Of a stretch of 64,000 bases of DNA, positions 21,895-33,423 are shown one piece after another (within the stretch, counting starts at the first letter, position 1; every line of letters begins with the position of its first letter). This stretch comes from Zoroaster sp. YZ-2022 (lineage: Eukaryota > Echinodermata > Asteroidea > Forcipulatida > Zoroasteridae), in the NCBI GenBank assembly GCA_029582265.1, contig CM055835.1:16633874-16697873 (forward strand), written 5' to 3'. The notes below the pieces were generated by a model. The model had not been told where the DNA came from. It saw only the letters and a program-made list of their open reading frames with translations, and did no database searches. The translations under genes and the position numbers were made by a program.

Positions 21895-22620
21895 TTTTTT
21901 TCCCCCAAAGAAACATGTTTGGGCTTTGGTTGGGTTTTCGCAAGCTGAGTTCAGTTAAGTGCTGCGATGGTTCTGACCAAACATAAACCGAACTTTGTGA
22001 TCGGTTACGCTTAGTTTCAAGATGGCGGATTGTAAAAAGTGTATAAACATGATTAAGTGATTGTTCGTATACCAGTAATATTTCAAGTTACTAGCACTCA
22101 CGAGTAAGTTCTATTTTGAGAAACGTTGATGACTGAACATGTCACAAACATGAAAACAATTGTCTGGTTACGTTCGCATTTTCGCGTAGCTGTGCCGTTT
22201 TGTTTCTGGTTAGGGTAGCGTAAACCCGCCCCATATGTTGCACTCGTGAACGGCGCAATTGCACGTGTCTCTCAGGTGAGCACTGGCAATTTATTGTGAC
22301 GCTTGTAGACGGGTACATTCCTGTCATTACCGGCTTTAAAGCACTAATGCGTGAAAAACAAAAATAATCGCGATATTATCGAATATCGCGATATATGTTT
22401 GACGATATATCGTGGATGAAAAAAATCGATATCACCCAAGCCTACTATGAAATCCACGATATAGTACCAGCGGACTTGTAAACCAGCGAAAAGGGATGAC
22501 GTATAACCCATGAGCACCTGAGAGTAAACAGAAGACGCCATGTTACTTCCGTGTATATTATACATGCGTTTTCATGCGTCAGCAGAGGCATGAAGTTTTT
22601 ATGAAGCTTTTTTTCGACGT
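21895..22620. other. No gene recognised; TATCGCGATA-rich repeat inside
   Basis: Between 22365 and 22465 the words CGATATTATCGAATATCGCG, CGATATATCGTGGAT and ATCCACGATATAG form overlapping dyads, probably a short transposon remnant. Nothing else identified. Confidence 0.4.
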
Positions 22621-22640
22621 TGTTGTGTAACAGTTATATA

Positions 22641-22795
22641 ATGCCGACTTCATGTGTTGTTGGTGGATGCACTAGAAATAGTATTAAGAATCCAGAGACT
22701 CATTTTTTTCAATTTCCGCGGGATCCTGCGATATCAAAGGAATGGGTGAAGTTCGTGAATAATACACGAAAGGATTTCACCTTCATGCCAAAATT
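22641..22795 (+). pseudogene. THAP zinc-finger fragment
   Basis: The frame starts MPTSCVVGGCTRN, continues ETHFFQFPRDP and KEWVKFVNNTRKDFTFMP. This is the N-terminal half of a THAP DNA-binding domain: the C-x4-C pair, the HxFP segment and the conserved tryptophan. The second zinc pair (C-x2-H) and the downstream AVPTIF box are missing. Immediately after the MP dipeptide, a transposon end begins (CCTGGATCCGCCCCTG), so the gene is truncated there. THAP domains occur in P-element-type transposases and in host transcription factors; which one this was cannot be told. Confidence 0.7.
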
Positions 22796-22814
22796 CCTGG
22801 ATCCGCCCCTGCTG
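22796..22814 (-). mobile_element. hAT-like transposon terminus
   Basis: The reverse complement reads CAGGGGCGGATCCAGGAAT, a common hAT inverted-terminal sequence in animals. It lies directly at the truncation point of the THAP fragment. No partner end was found. Confidence 0.5.
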
Positions 22815-22859
22815 ATATTTGCCTGTTTTTATCACTTTATCTGGCTCCCATGTATTTAA

Positions 22860-24000
22860 TCTTTTATAATCTTTGCTATTGTTACTTTAGGTTATTTTAT
22901 TATTGTTACGAATCTTACCCTTTGATTTTTGATAAATATTAGCACCCTCTATTTCACTTGTTCCCCTTCCAATATTTGCCTACGATGCAATTTCAAGCAG
23001 TCTAAGTCCCAGGGTTCGTTTCCCCGGACCCTCGATTGTCCGCTATGAATATGCAATCCATACAAGGACGCTACTTTTGCTCATGCATATCCAGCGCCAA
23101 CGCAATGCATAATGCAACACCAGCGAGAGCCTTGCGTGCGTGCCACCCTCCCGCCACGTGGCTTGGAGCCGTCCTTTGGACTTAGTCTATTTTCCTAATA
23201 CTTTCCTCGGAGTCCACCCCTTCACACCGAACACGGTTCGTGGGTGAACCACGGCCAAACAGTCACCGTGACTGACCCGCTCAGTCATTAGCCGTGGCCC
23301 GCGTGTAGTGCTCCCTACCCAAGCACAGCCGCTGTTTCCCCTCATGCAGCAGAGATGCTACAGGCAGACCCAAAAAAATCCTGAAAGTAAACTTGTGCGA
23401 AGCGTAGCGAGCAAAGCGAAACAGAGCTCGCCCCTCACGGCGTGGGGTCCAGGGGCCGCTTAAGGGCCCCTGGTGGGGTCAGGGGCAACGCCCTGGTGGG
23501 GTCGAGGGCGAAGCCCCCTCACTCCTGGGTTTCTAGGCTTAATAAACCCTTAGGAGGCCCTTCTAGAACATATATTTCACAGGATAAAACATACAAATTA
23601 AGACAGAAAATGCATGAGTTCAAGCTTTTTGGAAGTTAATTTTACCATTGCTTACCTGTTGCATAGAAGTAAAAGTTCATTTTTTTAGTTTTTTGGGTGC
23701 TGTCTGCTGCTCTGCATGCCTCTTTCTATTTGCAGTCTGCCTTATTACCATTTTTTATTTTTTTATTTATATTTTTTATTTTTTTATTTTATTTTATTTT
23801 TTATTTTTTCTTTTTTTTTATAATAATTTTTTTTCCGGAACTTTTCGGAGGTTTAAAAAAAACCGGAATTCCGGAAAAATCCGGAAATGTAGCATCTCTG
23901 ATGCAGTAATAGCTTAGCATCCAAGCAAATAGCTTAACATGCCCGGTAAGCATTTTCCCCTTGAACACGCCCTCCTTTCTAAGTTGTCGATCACTTCACT
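22860..24000. repeat. GC-rich repeat (23395-23535) and T-rich tract in gene-free DNA
   Basis: At 23440-23520 the words GTGGGGTCCAGGGG, GGGCCCCTGGTGGGGTC and GGGGTCGAGGGCGAAG form imperfect short repeats preceded by CGAAGCGTAGCGAGC, a type common in invertebrate genomes. 23750-23830 is a T/A tract that gives phenylalanine-rich open frames without meaning. No gene is seen. Confidence 0.5.
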
Positions 24001-24024
24001 TTCGTCAAATACCTTACCTTATAT

Positions 24025-24530
24025 GGAACAAGGACCTGTTGTATGTCATGATTTTGCACACGTTTCTACCCTTAGACGCGGAAGCCAAGCTTCTCATTGG
24101 CTAAGACGCTAAAGTAGGCTTATGTTTTATTCATTCCTAGGCCCCAGATTTCTATATAATCCCAAAGATTTCCTGATCTCAGCAGTAGTGCGATTCCGAA
24201 TATCTGTGCGACTCGATCCGTGACCGTGCGATATACCGAACTATTACGGTCCAGAGCCTCGTTCATTGAACCAATGGTGCAGGGCGTCGATATGGCCATT
24301 GGTTCGCCTACATGTAGCTAATGCGGTATGGTACACACTCTGGCCCTGTCCAGACACCCCGTGTAGTCAAGCCCCGGTGGTCCCCGTCGTAGAGACCGAC
24401 CAGCCGCCCGTCTCTCGGTATAGCAGTGCCCGTACCGTATGCCGAGTGACAAGCCGCATGAACGAACGATGGTCCCCACTGACTGTACCCAATAGTTGGT
24501 ATTCGTACACCCTATTCGGAACTTAGCACA
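24025..24530 (+). other. Possible LTR-like promoter sequence
   Basis: CCAAT-type box (CTCATTGGCTAAG, 24093) is followed about 65 bases later by CTATATAATC (24153) and then GC-rich, gene-free sequence. The spacing is promoter-like and would fit a solo LTR, but no matching second LTR, primer site or target duplication was found. Confidence 0.25.
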
Positions 24531-24780
24531 AGTATATAAGTTTAACTATTGACATGTACCTATACGCTACCACTCCTGTCATACATGTTACTAGTGCCAT
24601 TGTTAAATAGTGATGTTAATAATAAACCAACCCCATTGATTGAGATTGTCACAACAAAGTTTGTGTCCGACTATTATTTGTTGACCCACAAAAGTGGGGA
24701 ATGCAACATTATATTTAAAGGGCCTGGGAGCATTTTATTCAAATATATTTGGTGCTATATACATGTACATGTCTTATATA

Positions 24781-25595
24781 TACTACCGGAATAAAGTAAC
24801 TGTGCATCATTTGAAGTTATGCTATTTTTTAATGAAAAAAGATAATTCAATGATTTGTGGTGTTCTGTTAAATCACTGTTTAACTGTTAACAGGATAATC
24901 TCGAAATCTGTATGCTTGGACACTAGGCTTCGTGACACGTCCTTGAAGAGATGTGGTGTGAAAAGTCAGTTCACAAACTCAGTATCGTGTGTGTCCACCA
25001 TTGGCGTTGATGCAGGCTTGACAACGACGACGCATAGACGACACTAAGCGATTGAAGAAAGCTTGGGGAATGTTGTTCCATGTCTGAACCAACGCTTGTC
25101 CCAATTCAGCTAACGTCAATGGCTGATTCTGGGCTTGACGTAAACGTCGCTCCATTTCATCCCAAGCGTGCTCGATAGGTGACAGGTCCGGAGAAACAGC
25201 TGGCCAGGGAGTACCGGAATGTTCTGCTGTCTCAGGAAATCTGTCACAACACGAGCGACATGTGGACAGGCATTATCTTGCTGAAGCGTGATGTTACGTC
25301 CTTGTCTTTGAATGAACGCTTGCACATGAGGCCCAATGATCTCGTCCCTGTATCTCAGACCTGCATCAACGCCAATGGTGGACACACACGATACTGAGTT
25401 TGTGAACTGACTTTTGACACCACATCTCTTCAAGGACGTGTCACGAAGCCTAGTGTCCAAGCATACAGATTTCGAGATTATCCTGTTAACAGTTAAACAG
25501 TGATTTAACAGAACACCACAAATCATTGTATTATCTTTTTTCATTAAAAAATAGCATAACTTCAAATGATGCACAGTTACTTTATTCCAGTAGTA
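24781..25595 (-). mobile_element. Internally deleted Tc1-like transposon with long inverted repeats
   Basis: Bounded by TA on both sides (24779-24780, 25596-25597). The ends are TACTACCGGAATAAAG and CTTTATTCCAGTAGTA, and inverted repeats run for about 235 bp (24781-25017 and 25360-25595). On - the inside encodes DEIIGPHVQAFIQ, LQQDNACPHVARVV and, near the left end, RRRCQACINANGGHTRY, all Tc1 transposase C-terminal motifs with the second catalytic aspartate (QQDNACPH). The N-terminal half and DNA-binding region are absent, so it is non-autonomous. The right inverted repeat contains an inverted copy of the transposase 3' end. Confidence 0.9.
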
Positions 25596-25599
25596 TATT

Positions 25600-26390
25600 T
25601 TTTATTAATATTTGATTGAAGACAGAATGACATGGCCTGTACACATTTATTGTTATTCTATTCTTGTATTTTACAATTTATTGCCACTGTACACTCAGAA
25701 CAAGTTTTAAGTTTTATAGGCAGAAGTACATGAGATTTACCAACATGAGATAAACAATATTAGTCTTTGTCACACTTCTCCATTTTGTGATGCAAAGCCA
25801 AAAAACCTAATTGAATTAGCTTTAATCCAAGAAAATCTGAACCTGCTCAGCAGTATAGAGTTATGCTGATTGTAAGTTTTTTCCTGGGAAAAGAGCAGCA
25901 AGTGTGAAACGAATTTCAAAGGATTTCCAGTTCGGTTTAACAGAACAATGGCCAAGTTCCAAACAAGTATGTACAGGATTTTGATTAAGTTGTTTTCGTC
26001 ATCAAGAGGCAACTTTTTTAATTTTGATATTTTAACCTAAAAAATAAACTCAATTGTTGGTTGCAAATACATACATATTTTGTCTTGTCATTTATTCGAA
26101 AGTACTAAGGTCTTGTAAAATTTTCAGTTCTTGGCATCTTTCTGCCATACCGAATTTGTAATGTTTTACCATAGTGTATTGTTGGCAACATAAAACAAGT
26201 TTATTTCACATTAGTGCTAAATTAATCAACTTCTCCCCCCCCCCGAAAAGACACAAAATGAAATACACACGTAATTGATTCTGCCATTGATCATGGTTTA
26301 TGAACGCACAAAATAATTTGTAACTCCCTCCAGATCATTATAACTAGGGAAGAATGTTACCAATTTAAAAAAATAAAACAAAGCAAATCG
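25600..26390. other. No gene recognised
   Basis: AT-rich DNA downstream of the P2X7-like gene; a short C-run at 26236-26243. No feature supported. Confidence 0.4.
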
Positions 26391-26392
26391 GC

Positions 26393-28013
26393 CTAATCCA
26401 GTGGTGGATACGAAAATCCTTTGTACTGTCCATCAGGGTTTGGGAACGTCCTGCGGATTGCGTCCATTACACATGATGGCAGTGGCACCCGGTTGAAACG
26501 GCCAAGATAACCCCAACACCACCTCACCACTTGCCAATATGCAACATGGCGATAGTTTCTGTAAAACAAAACAAAAAATCAGACAAAATTATAAACATAA
26601 GATTTGTGATTTGCATGGTGGAGTATCGATATTGTTTACGTTAACACCGTGTGAAACTGAAATGCTATAAAACTATAACCATACCAAAAGGCAATCATGA
26701 TCAAAAGTAAACAATTACATACATGTAATGCATGTACAATAAGATATAGATGCACGTGGGTCAACCAAGGTCATATTCAGTTGTGTGCGGTTACTCTGAA
26801 GTAAACACCGGTGCTCATTCTGGTCAATCAAAAGTAATCTGCTTGATATGCAGATCATTCAAAACTGACATTGCTCTAAAATATTATTAATTGAAATTGA
26901 TGGTACATTGGCTTTGTACATTCAGTCAACACTCAAATCACTTACTGGTCAAGCGTTCCTTCAACTGCATCTCTGCCATAGTATGCTCTGTACTGAAGAT
27001 ACGCTGTTGCAAGCACTCCTGGGTGGAGGCAGATCGCATCAAACCAATCATGGATGGTAAGGCACTGGTTGGGATCATCCACGTTGATGTCCAGCTGCCG
27101 CATCATGTTCTCTGTCTTCTCAACTTCTTTGCAACATATACAGTTTGCGAGCAAAGGCTGAAGAACACAATGTCCACACGAACACCTATTACAAAAAAAA
27201 AAACTTTGGAAAATATAATTTTAGTAACTTTGTCATTGGGGTTGCACTACTTAAAAATTGATCTTGAAATACATCCCCCATGAACTGATCAAGGACAGGT
27301 ACATCACGAAGGAATACATTTTCCATGGGCAGATCAAACATTTTTATTGTGCAGGGGCTACAACCTTTGATTTGAAGGGAAAGACTAAATGTCAATTATG
27401 CTTAAAGCATGATGGTAAAAGATCATGATTTTATTTGAATTTTGAGCAGTGATTACTTTCCCATCATGTCTTCATAAATACTGGCTAATATTGCCAACAA
27501 ATCATAAAACGCAAGACATAGTAATTACCCCAAATTTCCACTGTACATGTATTGTACACATGTACAATTGTACACATGTACATGTACTACTACATTATGT
27601 ACCTTGGGTCTCCATCATGTTCGTTCATGTTTTTGTCAAGTATAGCCTACAACTATTTTTGTACAGCAGAAACGAATTGATCAAACGAAGCATCATTCAG
27701 TATTTCATTCATGAATCATTTTGTGGGCTTACCAGTCTGTGTTTAGCCGTCTATCATCAGGATTTGGTTCGTCGTCTTCGGCCTGACGATCACCGTCACC
27801 GGGCTGGTCAACTGCAGGCGCCGGAAGTGGCTCGAACCGGTATGGTTCAGCGCCACGTACTTAGACTTCTTCGTCATCGTCTTCGCCTTCTCTCTCGTCT
27901 GGGGAGCTCCCCTCATCGCTGGAGCTGACATTACTATCCTCAGAAGTGCCTATATGAAACTCCTCTTCCTCATCTATACTGTGATCTTCCCAATATTCGC
28001 TGCTATCGGACAT
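26393..28013 (-). pseudogene. P2X7-like (P2X7 C-terminal 'ballast' domain) gene, three exons with one in-frame stop
   Basis: Exons 28013-27733, 27185-26946 and 26558-26393, with GT-AG introns in compatible phases. The start MSDSSEYWEDHS is chosen because an acidic N-terminus follows directly; an in-frame ATG at 28148 is possible. Exon 1 then has PYRFEPLPAPAV. Exon 2 starts WCSCGHCVLQP and has NCICCKEVEK, WFDAICLHPGVLATAYLQYR and YYGRDAVEG. Exon 3 has NYRHVAYWQVVRWCWGYLG and ends KGFSYPPLD-stop. The cysteines fit the zinc-binding cytoplasmic domain of vertebrate P2X7, which in invertebrates often occurs alone as a soluble protein of unknown role; no channel segment is present. About 228 codons, a usual length. 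A TAA at codon 51 (27861-27863) breaks the otherwise intact frame, which continues in phase. Allelic null, sequencing error or readthrough are all possible. Confidence 0.85.
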
Positions 28014-28149
28014 TTTCGCTGTTTTTCGGTCTAGAAGATGTCGCTTAATCTGTTGTTCCGCATTGCATGTATGGTAAATGCATACAGTACACACGATCGA
28101 CTGTTGTGCGTCGGGGTAACAAAGCGTCATGGGTGCTACGTCACACACG

Positions 28150-29030
28150 AAGTATGAATTATTTATGAGTTGAGGGCTTTTGGTGAAACTGGGCTTTTCT
28201 GGGTCGTAGAACGCCGATCAAATTGATTTTTTGCATGAAGGAACAAGTTTTATTGAATAATAATAATATGTTAGTAATCATTATACACATTTCTCGAACG
28301 AAAACAGCAACACAGCACTTATCATTATTCCGTTGTAGTCAATCTTTAAGTGTTCGTGCTAGCAGCACAAACACCTAATATTCTAAACCTTCCCCGATAT
28401 ATTTACTGTAATAAAGCTCAGGTAACATTTGTATATCCGACCAAAGAATACCTAGGGTTCCATTCTGACTGGGTTTGTTTCCATCCGGAATAATATTAGC
28501 TTGACCTTACCATAATGTACACTCAAAATTCGAACACGTAGCAGTCGTTAAATATGATTTTGACATAACTAGTCCAGTGGGCAGGGGCGTAGCGAAGACA
28601 TTTTCTTTGGGGGTGTGTAGCCAATTTGCCGACTGACATTAGTGTTGGGGCGCAAAAGATTTTGCTGGTAAATTTACCGACACAACTCTATAAAATGACC
28701 ACACAAATTAACTTGGTTTTCCCCAAAATGGACACTGTAAAGTCGCTGCAATTTCATGGTGTCTCTTCCTCTCGGATATTGGCAGTAATGTTCAATGTGA
28801 TTTCAGGGCAAATTCACGGTGCTCTAGAGAATTAATGAGCTGCCCCCAAACTGCCACAAGAATTTCATGGTGTTTTCACGGCGAAGGAACCCCCAAGAGT
28901 ATTTTATGGCATTTTCACGGTGTTGTGTCATCATGAAATTGCCGTGAACTATTTATTTCACGGTAAAACAGATTTTCAGGGTAAAGTTATTCATAGTGTA
29001 ATGCCTATGTACTGATACTTTCACTGCAAG
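28150..29030. other. No gene; repeated TTTCAYGGTG words
   Basis: Between 28755 and 28970 the words TTCATGGTG, TTCACGGTG and TTTTCACGG recur about eight times, and CAGGGGCGTAGCGAAG at 28581 resembles a transposon terminus. No complete element could be delimited. Confidence 0.4.
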
Positions 29031-29047
29031 GAATAATTTCATAATAA

Positions 29048-29325
29048 GTGTTTTCACTCTAACCACCCCAAATCCTACAAAATCCTCCAAGGGCACTTTT
29101 GGTAAAAATTCAACACTGTTGGAAACTGTTACTTTCACCTCTTCAAATGGGACAAAATTACTACCTGGAAGAAGTACAGGCCATATGTGCTGAATATGAA
29201 AGATCGACAAAAATGCGTGGTGCATTTTGAAGATAAGGGCATGTTCCAAAAGTGCACTGATGGATTTTGGAGGTTCCTAGCAAGAATACCTCTAGGGCCG
29301 GGGTTAGGGTTAAAGAATAGTTCAA
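29048..29325. mobile_element. Fold-back element, CTAACC...GGTTAG ends
   Basis: Left end CTAACCACCCCAAATCCTAC followed by AATCCTCCAAGGGCACTTTTGG; right end CCAAAAGTGCACTGATGG, then GATTTTGGAGG and GGGGTTAGGGTTAA. The two arms are inverse to each other. It is related to the element at 44872-45287. Confidence 0.6.
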
Positions 29326-29399
29326 AAGGTTTCTGTCTGGTTGGGCCCAGGAACCCCACCCCCAATCCCAAACATTATAAAACCTTTTTTCCTTGGAAT

Positions 29400-30380
29400 G
29401 AATGAAATGACTCTGGTGCACTGATGTGACAGTGATATGATGTCAAATCAATGACAGTTCCATACAAAAGTGCAAAAATGGACATTTATACAAATGTAGC
29501 ATCCAAAATTTTCAAGTATTGATATTCCCAACATAATATGGTATTAAATATTTAAGTAAATTTTCTCAGAATCTTTGTACTGTTTTATGTTTCAAATTGT
29601 ACATTTTTAATATCATTGTAATACCGTTATGTTTGAGTCAAAATTAGGGAATGAGGAGATGGCTTTGGATTATTACCTCCTCGAACACAGAATTGCAAGT
29701 GCTTAAGTTCCAAATTAAAGTTCTAATAATTAATAAATAAAAGCTACAAGGAAAATAAAACATGTCTCTCTCAATTGATTTAGTCATCGAATAAATATAA
29801 AACAAGTAAAATGTAAACGATGGCTAGAGCTAAATGTAATTAATTTAAACCATGGCGATTCATCAATAAAAATACAGAAAAATTCTTCTATACTGTATTT
29901 GTCACTTCTACATACAAATTTAAAGTATCTCTTCGTTTAAGGTAATCAGAAAGGATTTGAACTACATGTCACATAGGGTAAAATTCAAAAAGAATGAGGT
30001 TGTTTTTGGTTAATCTTAAAATCCTTTTCCTTGGTCATTGTGTTTCACTGTTTAAATTTAATTTCTTGTATAACAAGATATTCTAAAAGATTTTCAATTA
30101 TATATTTTGCCTAATAATTTACCAAAGCATTGTTGAATACACAACTGTAATCATTATTAGACCAGCAATTAGTTTATCACACTGATTGATAAATTCATTT
30201 ATTCAATTAATTACTATTTATCCATACCCCAGACAATTATTATGTGTGATTACTTATTTAAATATTTGAATATTGCTTCCATTATTCGCACAACTCGGAT
30301 AAGAAGGGTCATTAAGTATTGTGCACAGTGTGCCTACCAATTGGCATACGTGCTCAAAGAAGCATTGAAGCGATAACAGT
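29400..30380. other. No gene recognised
   Basis: AT-rich DNA without motif or clear repeat. Confidence 0.4.
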
Positions 30381-30384
30381 TGTC

Positions 30385-30995
30385 CGTGGCTTGTACGGCC
30401 CTTCCATGGCAAAACAGCCCAACTCGAAAATTTTGATTTTTGAGATAAGATCATTTTGGGTAAATTGAGGGCGCTCTTTTCATTTGTGAAAGTTTCAAAG
30501 GCGTACGATGGATTGTTTTGAAGATAGCATGTCCTATCTCACATTCTTTGCACACGTTCACTCTGGTTTTGTATGGCAAAACGCCTTATCTCTAACCTAA
30601 GTCATTCACAGTTTCTTGTTTTGCTTGGTAAAACATTGTAAGTCCAAGATAGACTACTTTGCCTTCCAAATTGATTATAACCTAATGTGGAGTGTTTAGG
30701 TAAAACAACAACTTGAAGATAAGCTGTTTTGCCAAAAAAATATCTAAGTTTGAGAAACGTCTAACTTTGAATTAAGTCATGCATACTTTATTTTTATTTG
30801 GTAAAACATACTAAGTCTAAGATACATAGATCTGCCTTTCAAATGAGTTCAAAACATAATGTTGAGTGTTTATGGCAAAACAAGTTTACTTTAAGATAGG
30901 CTGTTTTGCCATAAAAAAAACCTTAAGTTAAGACATGTCCATCTGTGAGATAAGATCATTTGCCATACAAATACTTGAACTATTGAGGGCGCTAT
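30385..30995. repeat. Dispersed repeat with TTTTGCCATA words, copy at 30 kb
   Basis: Words such as ATGGCAAAAC and GTTTTGCCA recur several times with AAGATAAGCTG or AAGATAGGCTG. GAGATAAGATCATTT followed by ATTGAGGGCGCT occurs at both ends (30441-30477 and 30948-30991). The start (CGGCCCTTCCATGGCAAAAC) is the inverse of 57697-57722, so the two loci hold the same family. Confidence 0.6.
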
Positions 30996-32056
30996 CACCA
31001 TTCTAACTCATCAAATGTATAATGGCGGCCATGTTCAACCTCAAGCTGCACAGCAGGGGCTTTCAAATTCTCCAAAGGGCATTGGAAAAAAACCAAGGTA
31101 TGTCTATCTTTTACATGCTTAAGTCTTAAATATAATCCTATAGAACTCAGAGGTAATCAGTAGATAGATGAAAGTCCAATGTAATCAGCGCCCATATAAA
31201 TTATAATGTTGCATGATGCAGGCAAGGGTTAGGCCTACGTTACACACTGGTCAAACTGCCATGACTGCTGCATCATCTTAGCTTACACATAGGTTAGGCT
31301 AAGCCTGCGTAACTCCAACTTTTCATGTTTCTGTTTGATCCATTTTGAAATATTTCAATACAGCCAGGGTTTATTGATTCATATTTTGTTGTAAATTTTA
31401 TGAATAGGCCTGAGTTAATGAATAGGCGTTGATAATGTAGGCCAAATTGTATTTTAATATGCATATGGCTATGCAGTCTTTTGATAGGAGGACTAAAAAT
31501 ATGTCCAAACAAGTATGGATATTCAAGAATGAAATCTCATTAGTGCACTTTACTAGTGATTGAATCATGCTAGTTTTAGTCATTTTAAGTTTTTGCAAAT
31601 CTGATGCCAACATGTTTGTCACTAATGAAAGTAAATGTCGATTTTGTTCCCCAGCAAGTCCCTAGATCACTAAAGCAGACCTTAAAACAGGTAATCAATT
31701 ATCTTAAGGGTAAAATCTAGGAGTAAAGAAGACTGTGATAACATTCATATCATATCATTTCTAATATTCTTTTCCTCCTTTACAGGCAAGAAGCAGCTCA
31801 AACATGACGACACAGAACTTATCAAAGGTAATAAAATGAAGTTTAAGTAGAGTTAATACATTATTGAGCTTATTAATGTACTTATTACTTATTAATGAAA
31901 GCACTTGTTTAATGCAGGTATATTTCATTTGCTTTTAATTTTGTCCTTGGATTTTGTATGATTATCGTCAGCAGGTGATAACAAAGTAGATTGTGGCATT
32001 ATTTTATCTGTTTTTAAATGCTTAATTTAAGTTATTATCTTGTCATATATTTACAG

Positions 32057-32993
32057 TGCCAGATGGACTGAATGATGTTCACATGCAGGTGTCTGATTCA
32101 GAGAGTAAGTTGATCTTCATAACAACGGCGCACCCAGGATTTTGCCTTTGGGGTGGGGGGGAGGGCTCCACCCAGGATTTTGTCTTGTGGGGGCTCAAAG
32201 AAAATTTTACTCTCACAAATCAACTAGGCCTAGTATGTATATGTACGTATATATGTAAACAAAAAATTCGGGGACCCTCTTGGGGGGGCGGGGGCTCAAG
32301 CCCCCCGAGGCCCCCCCCCCCTTGGGTGCGCCGGTGTTTTATAATTTTACAGTTCAGCAATGCCTCCAGGTATAGATAAACATTTAGTTGAAGATGTAGT
32401 TTCTACTGAGAATAATGGAAAATCTGAAACGCTTAATGTTATTCTCAATTGTATATATACAGTGCCAAACAATGATGAACTCAAGAATGATGTCCCCAAG
32501 AAAAGTTTGTCTGATCCAAAGGGTAAGTTGTTTTTCATAAGTTGTTTTACTACAGCAGACATTGCTCAATCATTCAGCAGTTCCTGCAGTATTAATGTAC
32601 ATTTTTGTAATAGATGAATATTTAGATAAAGATGCAGTTCCTGACTTATACAACATTCTAAAATGATTGATTAAAATTATTCTCTATTATATAATACAGA
32701 GCTAAACAGTGACGAACTAAATGATGTTCGCATAAAAACGTTGTCTGATCCAAAGGGTAAGTTATGTTTGATAAATGTAAGTAATTTTACTGCTGCAGAC
32801 ATTGCTCGTTCATTCAGCAGTAGCTGCAGTAGTAATGTACAATTTGTGATAAATGAAGATTTAGATAAAGATGTAGTTTCTTGCTTATAATAAATTATAA
32901 AGTGCTTTATTTAAATTACTCTCTATCATTTTACAGAGCCAAACAATGATGGACTGAATGATGTTCACATGGAAAGTTTGTCTGATTCAGAGG
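32057..32993 (+). repeat. Tandemly duplicated exons (four copies) of the 31-36 kb gene
   Basis: Exons at 32057, 32463, 32700 and 32937 are 48-60 nt, symmetric phase 1-1, and encode variants of a (P/L)N-D-(G/E)-L-N-D-V then SLSD-(S/P)-(E/K) peptide. The introns are also similar: GTAAGTTG-TTTTTCATAA or GTAAGTTATGTTTGATAA, then ACATTGCTC(A/G)(A/T)TCATTCAGCAG in two of them. Intron similarity shows recent segmental duplication. Confidence 0.85.
32123..32336. mobile_element. hAT-like MITE in an intron
   Basis: Ends CAACGGCGCACCCAGG and CTTGGGTGCGCCGGTG are inverted repeats. Flanks CTTCATAA (32115-32122) and TTTTATAA (32337-32344) agree at 6 of 8 positions. G/C runs are inside. It starts 18 bases after the donor of exon 32057-32104. 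Confidence 0.7.
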
Positions 32994-33423
32994 GTATGTT
33001 GCTTTTCATAATTGGTTCTACAGACCTATTTCCTGAAGTGCTTGAAACATTTTCAACAAAGCACAATTTGGAGCTAGATTGTAGAAATTCTCCCATTTAT
33101 TTCAACTGCAATAATATAGCAGCTATACATCTGAGTGCCGTATGCAATTTGTTTGCAAATTCATATCATACCTTTGTCAGAAAGTGAGCAACATTTTTAT
33201 GTTATCATTTTTACAGATTATTTTCAACAGGACATTGTGGTAATGTGCAGCTCTTCAACTGAAAATGCATTTAGTGAGATATTAGACTGCATTAGCGACT
33301 CTGATTTGAGTAAGTTATATATCCATAATTTCCTGAATATATTTAGTTGAGAAGTTTAAGTGAATGTTTCAAATACAAAATTTGTTAGATATAGGGCTTT
33401 ACCAATAATTCATTCATTCACAG

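Noticed and set aside
21289..21958. About 200-codon frames across the gap
   Set aside because: They are open only because N is read as unknown residues.
23648..23917. Phenylalanine-rich membrane-like frames
   Set aside because: Produced by a T-rich tract with no start context or conserved motif.
24025..24530. Complete LTR retrotransposon
   Set aside because: Promoter-like spacing only; no second LTR, primer binding site, gag or pol sequence was found.
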